From positions 248,001 through 312,000 of the forward strand of contig BCJJ01000004.1 in the NCBI GenBank assembly GCA_039545355.1: a stretch of DNA of 64,000 nucleotides. Reading direction: 5' to 3'. Below are positions 56,055-64,000 of the stretch, in pieces. This stretch comes from Trichosporon coremiiforme. Its lineage: Eukaryota > Basidiomycota > Tremellomycetes > Trichosporonales > Trichosporonaceae. Below the pieces are notes generated by a model, which had not been told where the DNA came from, searched no databases, and saw only the letters and a program-made list of their open reading frames with translations. How positions within the stretch are numbered: position 1 is the first letter of the stretch; each line of letters opens with the position of its first letter. The translations under genes were made by a program, and so were the position numbers.

Positions 56055-57847
56055 CTACTGCTCAGTATGCTGCTCGTCCTTCTTCTGCGGGGGCGGGCCG
56101 CCCTTGGCCGAAAACGCGGCCCCGGTGTCCGGGACCTTGTACTTGGGGGGCGCGACCCACCTCGTCTTGTCCCACGCCCAGTAGCTCTTGCCCAGCTTGT
56201 CGGGCCAGTCATGGCACCGCACGCGCGAGGGGGGGTTCTCGTCCCAGTCGATTGTCTCGGAGTGCTCACGGTCGGGCACGGGATACTCGACGAATCCGCG
56301 GAGGCGCGCGTCGTCCTTGCCATAAGTGAGATGGACGCCGGGGATGGTCTGGATACGCCCGAAGCCGTAGCTCCAGAAGTCCCACGAGATGAAGGCCGAT
56401 TCCGAGGCCTGGCACTCCTCCGTGCCCTCGGCTTGGTCGGGGCGGCGGGGCTCGGCGCGCCGGAAGCGCACGTTGTATGGGTGCATGAAGGGCGTCGGGT
56501 TCATCACCACCATGCCGTTCCAGCCGGCGAAGACCTGGTACGGCAGCAGGCGGACGTGGCGCTCGCGTGTCGGGCCGTGCGAGACGAAGAGCTGCTTGTT
56601 AGCTGTGGTCTACGGTGGGAGATCTCTTGCGCCTCGCTGCGCTCGCCGCTCGCCGCTCTAGTACGACTTACCTTCTGGTCCTTCTTCTGCTCCTCCTCGG
56701 GCACAGGGAAGGGCGTGTACAGGTCTCCGCTCATGTCGCGACCGACCCAGCCGTCGTAGAACCACTTGCCGGCGTGGTCCCAGCCACACGTCATGTCGGC
56801 GTCCTGGGCAAAGTGCTGGTGCAGGAGCTCGAGGTAGTGCGACGCGCCGAGGTAGACGTCGTTGTAGAAGACGATGGCGCTCCAGGGCTTTCCGTCGGGC
56901 GCGAGCTCGGGCGTCTTGCTCTTGAAGATGGGCTCCATGGCGTCGTTGCGCAGCTCGGCCAGCTTCTCGATACGGTGGTGCTTCTCCCATTCGACCTTGG
57001 GCAAGTGCGTGCGCACGAAAATGTTCTCGGGCGGCACACCAATGTACAGCAGATGCTTCTTCATGGCGCGCGCGAGGATCTCACCGGAACCGTCGTCCGA
57101 GTCACCCTCGTGCAGCGAGAAAACCAGAGACTCTGGGCCAAGGAAGTCGGCGACAACAGTCCAGGCCGCGAACCAGTCGGGAAGCATGCCGGCGACCTGG
57201 CGACAGACCGTCACGAACAGGTAGCGCTTCTCGCCGCCCTGGACCCAGGTGCGCGTGTTCACGTCCCACTCGCCGCCGAGATGAGCGTAGCGCGCCTTGA
57301 GCTCGTCGTTGAGGTAAGGCGCAAAGATGGTCGCTCCCATGTTGTGCTCGCGGGGAACAGAGGGGACTTCCTCCTTGATCTGGTCCAGCATGGGGACGAG
57401 GAAGTCGAACGCCTCGTTCAGCGACGGCAGCGGGCCCTCAGTGTACTGGTCGGTCGTGCCCTCGACGAGCTTGCGCGACTTGCCGGGGTGGAAGGGGTTG
57501 GAGCGCTTGTCGACCTCCGTTGCGCGGTCCGTGTCCGGCTGTCTCGGTCGGTCATGCTTGTTGTAGGCGTAGTACTTTGCCGGAGTCTCAACGCCCATGC
57601 CGGGGTTGTATGGTCCGGGGTGGTCGCGCCAGCTGGGCACGTTCGGGTTGCGCTCGAGCGTCGTGCTCGCGTCCCATCGCGACGTGTCGAGCCGTTTCGT
57701 CGACCACACGAACACGACGAGCAGCACGACGGCGGCACCGATCGCAACGCGGATGAGCGGCCGGGGAATCGTCATCCCGGAGCTCCCACTCAGACGGTTC
57801 GTTGTCGGGAGGCTGGGGCCGGAGGACAGGCCGGGTACCTTGATCAT
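56055..57847 (-). CDS. GT69-family mannosyltransferase (CAP59/CMT1-like)
   Basis: Exons 57847-56672 and 56594-56055 (minus); 77-nt intron ending GCTAACAAG; 571 aa. The first ATG is at 57847; an apparent start at 57868 is TTG. It is a type II membrane protein: short basic cytosolic tail, then anchor VAIGAAVVLLVVFVW (residues 34-48). The lumenal domain shows family landmarks: RYLFVTVCRQVAGMLPDWFA, SLVFSLHEGDSDDGSGEIL, VFYNDVYLGASHYLELLHQ, ADMTCGWDH, and after the intron YQVFAGWNGMVVMNPTPF. Relatives in Cryptococcus include alpha-1,3-mannosyltransferase Cmt1 and Cap59, needed for capsule export. Here it more likely builds cell-wall or glycolipid mannans in the Golgi; capsule formation cannot be inferred. 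Convergent with the aldehyde dehydrogenase (214 bases between stops). Confidence 0.9.
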
Positions 57848-59681
57848 GAGGAGAAAGATAAACGCCAAGTCACCAGATGGCAGAGGAGGGGGGTCGGGGA
57901 CTCGAAATGCACCCGATCGGAAACAGCGATGGCGAGGCCCGACGTGGCGCGCAGCTATCTGCTTTTACAGAGATGCCGGGTTCAGGTGAGGCGTCCGCGA
58001 TCTGAGCGTGGTGTGGGCTCGGCTCGGGGTGGCGTCCGTCAGATGGGAGAAAGAAATGTTCTGCCTGATGCCGAGAAAAAGCAGAATGCGACGTGTGTTG
58101 GCGGCGCGGTGTTGTCCACGGGCGTCGGCGACAGGCGTGCGGGGCGTTGGGCTAGCAGGGTGAAGCGTAGGAAAGCAACAGAGATCGCGCAATGACCGTG
58201 TTTCCAGTCGACGAAAGCTATCCGGGGATGCAGGCTGTGGGCTGCGCGGGTGAGCCAAGGCGAGCCAGTTAGCGGATGCGACTGCGGCTAGTGTGCCAGT
58301 CAGGGGTTTTGGTCGTCGGTCGAGGGAGGATCCAAGAATCGAGAATCAGGTATCAGGCGCAAGGAATGCGCGATGAAGGTAGGCGCTTTTTGCAGTGTTG
58401 TCGCGTCGAGCAGGGCCGAGTGGCTGTCGTGGCTGAAGAGGGTTTCGCAGTACAACGTGGAGCTCCAGCTATAGCGCTAAAGAGATCAAAAGGTTAGAAG
58501 TGAAGGAAGGGAAGAGGGTGAAGAGTGGGAGGAAGGCGGATTGATGGAGGTTGAGGGTGAGGTAAGAAAAAGATAAGAGGTGGGTGAGTGTGCAGAGTAC
58601 ACGCATGTGATGTGGAACGGAAGGGAGTGCGCAGCAGGCGGAGGCGATAGTAGTGGTAGCGCGAATAGGTCCGGTGGATGTGTGTTTCGCTACTGCTGCT
58701 GCGCGTGTCCTCTTTGCGCGTCGCAACGGTGCGCTGCAAGCTGTACGGCTACGGGCTGCGGACATCTGAGCTTGCACACTACGGCTGCTCTTGCATGCTC
58801 TGCCTTCCTCGCCTCCTCCCTCTGTGCTCTGCTCTCCGTTGGTTCGTTCGGATCACCGTTGCGTGAAGCTGGGCACGCGGCCCCTGAGCACTGCAAGTGA
58901 AGTGTGCAGGGCAAGCAGGGTCAGGCCGTGCCTGCCATTAGCCTCGCGCCTGTACCCTGGCAACATCCCAGGCGCAGCACCCAGGCATCGCTTGCAGCGG
59001 TTCGATGCAAACGTGGATCGTCTCCCATCTCCCGTCGTCTTCGGCACAGCTTCAAGCCATGATGGCTTTAAGCCTTGACGCCCTCGGCACCCATGAGCCC
59101 ATCGAGCATCGCCCATGAGATCTCGAACATGCGACGGATCCGAGCGAATCGAGCGAAGCTACCCATCCAGACACCGTTGCCCTCATTATCAGCTTGCACC
59201 AGAGGTACCAGAATCCACTCCATCGTTGCAACATACAAAAGACCTTCTCTGTTGGATCTCGTCAGCCGAATGTCTACTGCGAGTACCAGACCCGCAGGGA
59301 CCACAGCGCATAGTGACCAGAGCTGGGCCCGCAGCTCTTCTCCTACTGATTTGTCCAGATGCTGACCTACCAGAATGGCATTCTCTGCTTCATCACTCAC
59401 ACCCTCTTTAAGCTCAGACAACAAGGAACTGAACCGCTGGTCGTGCGTGCTTAGCGTACTTCTTGCTCATTGCCCGGCGTTTCCCGGTGCCCACATGCAG
59501 CGAACGTGTCACAGATCACACAGCTCGTTTCGAACAAACCTTACCTGCGTACCTGCAACTAGCTTACTGCAGCCAGCGGATCGAGCACCGCAAGCCTGGA
59601 CCGGGCCACTCCTCCGGAACTGCTGACAAGATCGGCATCTGATCTGCATCTGACACTGCTATGAGCTTCTTTCCTACACTT
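57848..59681. other. 1.8-kb region upstream of the GT69 gene
   Basis: No recognisable gene. A purine-rich block on the + strand at about 58490-58590 is a pyrimidine-rich leader or promoter element when read toward the GT69 gene. 59040-59630 has short frames on both strands without family features. Confidence 0.5.
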
Positions 59682-61086
59682 TTAGAGCTTGGAGGGGGAC
59701 GCGGCGCCGTCGTCAATCTTAACGACAAGCTTTCCAAAGTTGCGTCCCTCCTTCATGATGGTGAAGAGCTCCTCGACCGAGCTCATGTCATCGAGGCTGC
59801 CCGTGGTGGAGATGACAGGGCGGATCTTGTGCTCACTGACGAACTGGACCATGTCGTTGAACTCCTTCTTGCTTCCCATCGTGCTGCCCTTGAGCTCGAG
59901 GTTGGCGAGGACAGCGTTCATCGTCCAGTCCATCTTGGGGCCGACCGTCATGCCGTACTGCGCGATGACTCCGCCGGTGCGGAGCAGCTTGACGCCCTTC
60001 GAGACGACGTCGCCGCCCGCACCGTCCACGATCGCATCGAGGAACGGCCGGTCCTTGGGCAGCTGCTTCTTCAGCTCCTTCTCCCAGCCTTGCGTCTTGT
60101 AGCTGACGCCGCCCTTGGCGCCCAGTTCCTTCGCCTTCTGCAGCTTCTCCTCCGAGCCGGACGTGACGTAGGCGTTGACGCCCATCGCAACGGCGAACTG
60201 GAGCACCTGCAGCGCGACACCGCCGCCGATACCGGTGATCAGAACGTTCTTTCCCTTCTTTGCAGCACCGGATTTGGTGACAAACGCACGCCAGCCGGTG
60301 AGACCAGCCAGCGGGAGCGCCGCGGCCTCAACGGCACTCAGGTGCGGAGGCGCAGGGACGACATCGCCGGCGTCGACGACCATGTAGTCGCGACCAGTAC
60401 CCGAGTCCGACGCCAGGGTACCTCCAGCGACGTGGAAGTCAGCTCCGGGACCCTGCTCGTCGTCGTCCCAGTTGCGGAAGGGGAGGACGAGGACATCGCG
60501 GCCCTTCAGGTCCTGGGGAGCTCCGGAGCCCACCTCGGTGACGACTCCGACTCCGTCGGCAAGGAGCGCGTGGTCGAAGCCGATGCCGGGGTAGAGGTGC
60601 TGGCGGATGAAGAGGTCGCGGTGGTTCAGCGCGGCCGCCTTGATGCGCACGAGGACCTGATTCGGGCCAGGCTTGGGAATCGGGGTGTCGCGGATGTACA
60701 GGCTGCCCGTTAGCTTTGGAGATCACAGTAAGCGTAGCTTGAATGATCCGCTGTTCCTCAAGGACATCTGAAATATTATCATCCTCGTGGACAGTCGCGC
60801 GATCGAGACTGGTAGCAAGACGGCACGGCGCAGCGCAGAAGGTAGACACGATCGATACACAGCACCGTGAGAACAGTAGCCTCCCTGCGTCCCTGCGTGT
60901 ACTTGAGCAACAAAGTGAAAGATACTCCTTGCTGGTGGTGATGGTGGTGGAGGAATGCGCTCCGTCATGTTGCGGAGAATGTGGAGTGCTGAGCTTGCCC
61001 AGCGCCCGCTGCGGCATGCATACTCACGGGTAGTACACCTGTCCGGGCTTGCCGTCGATCTTCTTGACGAGGAGTTCGCGGGGCAT
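59682..61086 (-). CDS. MDR-family zinc-type alcohol dehydrogenase / quinone reductase-like
   Basis: Exons 61086-61028 and 60702-59682 (minus); 359 aa. The 325-nt intron is among the longest here and ends GCTAACGGGCAG. The spliced N-terminus MPRELLVKKIDGKPGQVYYP, then LYIRDTPIPKPGPNQVLVRI, matches MDR starts. AAALNHRDLFIRQHLYPGI is the first domain; ITGIGGGVALQVLQFAVAMG is the NAD(P)-binding Rossmann loop. The catalytic zinc ligands Cys and Glu of classical ADH are missing at the expected places (HRDLF, FDHALLADGVGVV). That favours a zinc-free quinone reductase or enoyl reductase of the YogA/Ynl134c kind using NADPH. Substrate unknown. Confidence 0.9.
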
Positions 61087-61982
61087 TTTGCTAGTGTTTG
61101 ATCTCAAAGATGAGCGGAGCAGAGAGAGTAACATGCAATGATATACATGCTCGCGCGAACGGATCACATGAATCAGCAAGCACCTTCCCCAGAGATAATG
61201 CCCCCGGCTATCCTGAAGATGCCGAGCCGACATCGGCTGACTCCGCCAGTGGCGTCATTGACGGCGTGCTGCGATGGGCTTACTGAGCAGCTGGATGCTA
61301 TGTTCCTCCGAACTCCGTTTCACGCAACGCTGAGGACTGCTTGACTCGAGGTAGTGCAAGGCTATGTCCTGGTGGGCTGACGGCACAATCGTGGACGGAC
61401 CATTTGTGTGCGAGAGGTAATCATTTGTTTCGAGCATTCTGCAGGGCCACGGCTACGGTGATGATGCACAACTCTATCCGTGATGTCCATCTGTATCACG
61501 CGGAGCTCTCTTAAGCATAGCGCGAATCAAGACCATGACATGCTATCTGCTAGACGTCTCGTTCATCCCGTTCAACAGGGAGAGCCTACGGACGTCGATG
61601 GACATTGGTCGGCCGAACGTAAGATTCGCTTATCGGTTGATCTCCGAGAGGGCGCCCAACTCTGCTCCGTCCAGCCCTCCGATCGTCCTGCTCAATTGCA
61701 GGTGAGCAAGCCCCTAAAGAGGACGGTCTCGGTGGCAGAGAGCATAGAGGTGGTCTGAATGTACGCCCTGTGCACTTCACAGCCTCGTCTAAGCGATGTT
61801 GCAACTTGGTTCACCCGACGTAGATACGCGCATCGCGGGGCACAGACAGCCGGTGCCGTGATCACTACTATCTCCGGCCACGCATTCCTCGAATTCCAAC
61901 GTCATGTGTCCTTTAGCCACCGCACCCACCGTAAACACCACCGAGCAACAATTCCAATCTCGAACTTGCACCAAGAACGACA
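61087..61982. promoter_or_regulatory. Divergent region: MDR gene / BTB-like gene
   Basis: 896 bases between divergent starts. No gene was recognised. The + strand leader from about 61900 is C/A-rich. Confidence 0.45.
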
Positions 61983-62810
61983 ATGCCGCCGTCGAAACTC
62001 GACCCCGCCTCGCAGAAACCCTCCCGCGCGCCGAGCCCCATCCGCGACAACTGGGACAAGGGGGACTTCCTCCTGGTTTCGAGTGACGAGAGGGAATTCC
62101 GCGTCGACAGCGACGTGCTCTTCTGGGCAAGGTGGGTGGTTTCTCTGCCTTTTCTCCCCTTTCGCTTCGCACATACCGGCGTGAAAGCTAACCCCAGCTC
62201 CGTATTCCGGGACGCCGGCTCTGGGCCGGTCAACTCACCGCGAGAGATCCGCTTCTGCGACCCCGACTTCGAGCACGCCGGCGTGCTCTGCTCCTTCCTT
62301 CGTCTCTGTGTGCGTGGGACATTCGTTGCAGGCTCCTTCAACTGGAACGATTGCGAGGCCGGGGTGGCGCTCATCGCCTTCCTGCGCAAGTACGACTGCA
62401 CGCGGCCGCTGCGTGTCCTGAAGCTGTGCATCTCCGAGGCGCTGTTCGAGCGCCGGCTTTATCCGCTGCACGCCTTCGTGCTCGGTGCGAACATGGACGA
62501 TGTGTCGCTTTGCAGCACTGCGTTCCGAGAACGCGCGCAGTTCGTCCCGCCCACGCAGCTGGATGACGGACTCGCGCTAGTGCTCTCTCCCGCTCAGGCG
62601 TTAATGGATGGAGCATGGCCGTACCCCATATGGCAGCACACGCCTCTGCCGTACCTCTACGCCGCGACGAAGGCAGCTAACGTATTCGAGAAAGAGCCAC
62701 AGGTGCCGTACCACGGCATCACGAGGAGCGGGACGCCTATCTTCAGGAAGAAGGACCTCGCGGACGAGTTTGAGAAGGCGATCCGGAAAGTGAAAGCGAC
62801 AGGGGTGTGA
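61983..62810 (+). CDS. BTB/POZ-like protein, member of a local two-gene family
   Basis: Exons 61983-62131 and 62198-62810; 253 aa. The 66-nt intron (GTGGGT...GCTAACCCCAG) is in frame and stop-free. Removing it yields the BTB-like segment FLLVSSDEREFRVDSDVLFW-ASSVFRDAG. A helical region follows (LIAFLRKYDCTRPLRVLKLC and LHAFVLGANMDDVSLCSTAF). The tail is basic (FRKKDLADEFEKAIRKVKAT). The gene at the right edge shares the order HVF-LATAMDDV-L-AAFR, so the two are paralogues. BTB domains mediate dimerisation or cullin-3 binding; neither is shown here. The frame stays open past the TGA for 93 more codons (see next entry). Confidence 0.8.
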   Translation: MPPSKLDPASQKPSRAPSPIRDNWDKGDFLLVSSDEREFRVDSDVLFWARWVVSLPFLPFRFAHTGVKANPSSVFRDAGSGPVNSPREIRFCDPDFEHAGVLCSFLRLCVRGTFVAGSFNWNDCEAGVALIAFLRKYDCTRPLRVLKLCISEALFERRLYPLHAFVLGANMDDVSLCSTAFRERAQFVPPTQLDDGLALVLSPAQALMDGAWPYPIWQHTPLPYLYAATKAANVFEKEPQVPYHGITRSGTPIFRKKDLADEFEKAIRKVKATGV

Positions 62811-63092
62811 CGCCATCGAGCGACGCAATGGTGCCCAACTGCGTCGCTAGCATCACATCACGACAACAACCCAGACACTGATACGCTCTCCGAACGGCTT
62901 CCCGATAATGACTCCGACACGCTCCCTCACGATGACTCCGACACGCTCATGCCATCCGAGATGGCCGGTCTGTATCAGACACAAGTCCATGGACGCCCTT
63001 CTCAAAGCAGGCGGCGCGACGTGCTCATCGCCTGCCTAGTGGTGGCTCTGGCGTATGCGTACCGCGCCTCTCGACATTCGAACCCCGGCTGA
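62811..63092 (+). other. Open in-frame extension with a membrane-like segment
   Basis: Directly after the TGA at 62808-62810 the same frame stays open to TGA 63090-63092. It encodes an acidic repeat (PDNDSDTLPHDDSDTL), then a basic patch and a hydrophobic stretch with a basic end (RRRDVLIACLVVALAYAYRA). It could be a readthrough tail, a missed splice isoform, a decayed C-terminus, or chance. Spliced joins I tried did not keep this frame. From its own ATG only 47 codons are available. Confidence 0.4.
62917..62959 (+). repeat. Direct repeat ATGACTCCGACACGCTC (two copies)
   Basis: Two copies of a 17-base unit about 24 bases apart, giving the DSDTL peptide repeat in the in-frame extension. Confidence 0.8.
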
Positions 63093-63366
63093 CTTCTTCA
63101 TGGACGACTCTTAGCGCAAATTCGTCGCGCGTCCTGCATTTAACACCTCAATCCCCGCGAGGCCTCGGCAACATGATTAGCGGGCTCCGTCTCCGCGGAG
63201 ACATTTGTCCAAGTCGATCCTCCGCGCGGCGCGGCGACGCTAAACGTCTCAGCGGGTATGCCACACGTGTGCGATGCGCATGACGAATGCCAGGCTGTTC
63301 GAGCTGGCGAAGACGCATGCCTAGCCATTCCTTACGCTTCAACGCATCTGCTGTCACAAGTGCACA
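63093..63366. other. Convergent 3' region of the two BTB-like genes
   Basis: Under 300 bases between facing genes. No further feature. Confidence 0.5.
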
Positions 63367-64000
63367 CTACCTGCACCTCGCTTTGCCCGCCCCTTTGCCA
63401 TCTGCGGCTGGCTTCTTGGCGGCCTTGATAGCCGCCTCGTACTCGGCCGCTATGTCAACCGTAGTGACGCCAACTAAGGAGTGGACGAGCTCTCCGCTAC
63501 TGCTCCTAGCACGCGGGGCCTCGATAACAAGCTGGGTCCGCCGTCTCTTCAGGGGCTGGAGATTTCCGCCCGCAGCCGATGAGCCTCCCGACTGCTGCCC
63601 TGCGTCTTGCTCGCGTGCGGCATCGATAGCCACCGTCTGAGCCCACTTCTTCCCCCACGCCTTATTCGCTGCCCAGAGGTAGTCTGCGGGGATGTAGGTT
63701 GAGAGCTCGGATGGCCAGGCACTATCTCGGCCGTACGCGAGCGTGAGGTTGAGGAGAGCTGCGGCCATGTGACCACTTGTCACTCCAGGAATATCGGTGC
63801 GACGACAGCAAGCGGGCTTGAAGCTGTTGACGTTTCGGAACGCGGCGATCGATAGTTCCACGTCGTCCATGGCCGTAGCCAACATGAAGACATGGAACGG
63901 CGCCATCTCCTTGCCCTGGTGCTTTCCCCGCACGTAGCGCTTGAAGAATGATAACGTGAACTCGCGCTCGTACTTCTTCATGAACGACACGGTGCGACAC
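63367..64000 (-). CDS. BTB-like family protein, C-terminal part (5' end outside window)
   Basis: Open from the right window edge to the stop at 63369-63367; at least 210 codons visible. The first visible residues (SFMKKYEREFTLSFFKRYVR) and FHVFMLATAMDDVELSIAAF align by eye with FLRKYDCTRPLRVLKLCISE and LHAFVLGANMDDVSLCSTAF of the gene at 61983. YIPADYLWAANKAW matches LPYLYAATKAAN. A longer disordered linker (QDAGQQSGGSSAAGG) carries a basic KRRR patch that could be a nuclear signal. Another IAAEYEAAIKAAKK tail parallels LADEFEKAIRKVKA. The BTB head would lie beyond the window. A GTAGTG just before the stop could be a donor, so the C-terminus is not fully certain. Confidence 0.75.
   Translation of the reverse strand, partial: CRTVSFMKKYEREFTLSFFKRYVRGKHQGKEMAPFHVFMLATAMDDVELSIAAFRNVNSFKPACCRRTDIPGVTSGHMAAALLNLTLAYGRDSAWPSELSTYIPADYLWAANKAWGKKWAQTVAIDAAREQDAGQQSGGSSAAGGNLQPLKRRRTQLVIEAPRARSSSGELVHSLVGVTTVDIAAEYEAAIKAAKKPAADGKGAGKARCR

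Noticed and set aside
57848..57868. GT69 start at 57868
   Set aside because: The codon there is TTG; the first ATG in frame is at 57847.
56615..58195. 526-codon plus-strand frame over the GT69 gene
   Set aside because: The minus-strand GT69 gene with a matching intron explains the region. The plus frame runs through that intron and the promoter.
1..64000. tRNA genes, CRISPR arrays, transposons
   Set aside because: I looked for GGTTCGA-type B boxes, regularly spaced identical repeats with unique spacers and transposase or reverse-transcriptase motifs. None was convincing. The 38.6-kb repeats are degenerate and irregular, not CRISPR.

Overview
The window looks like nuclear DNA of a basidiomycete yeast, most probably a tremellomycete of the Trichosporonales type. 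The evidence is GC-rich coding sequence, tightly packed genes on both strands, many tiny introns (mostly 33-60 nt) with GTGAGT/GTAAGT donors and a CTGAC or CTAAC branch site just before the acceptor AG, and a fungal-specific gene set (LIM-RhoGAP Rga1, Sfi1, Coy1, a CAP59/CMT1-type GT69 mannosyltransferase). The species is inference. I rebuilt the gene models by hand from splice sites and reading phase; no searches were possible.

Layout. 1-3.2 kb: the C-terminal part of an Ariadne-type RBR ubiquitin ligase and a DUF1308-family protein. 5.2-8.4 kb: an isolated, TATA-driven gene for a secreted, Kex2-processed repeat polyprotein, the most unusual locus here. 8.8-12.7 kb: a PAC1-like protein, SPT4 and SNU66. 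13.2-17.2 kb: RGA1, followed by a 4.6 kb gene-free stretch. 21.8-37.7 kb is dense: MEX67, CUS1/SF3B2, a coiled-coil protein, PML1/SNIP1, a novel Cys-rich protein assembled here from five exons, COY1/CASP and SFI1. 37.7-41.1 kb holds no recognisable gene but carries a ~60-nt degenerate minisatellite. 41.1-48.9 kb: a LURP-one-like protein, a nitrilase-superfamily hydrolase and cytosolic aspartate aminotransferase. 49.4-61.1 kb: MCM4, a membrane-anchored class-3 aldehyde dehydrogenase, the GT69 glycosyltransferase and an MDR oxidoreductase. 62-64 kb: two facing members of a BTB-like family, the second cut by the window edge.

Functional themes. Several genes serve mRNA production (Spt4, Snu66, SF3B2, Pml1, Mex67). 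Others serve cell polarity and division (Rga1, Sfi1, Mcm4), Golgi and surface glycans (Coy1, GT69) and core metabolism. The secreted repeat protein has no tailoring enzyme beside it. By analogy with fungal repellent precursors such as Ustilago Rep1, it is more likely a source of surface-active peptides than a modified peptide toxin, but this is inference.
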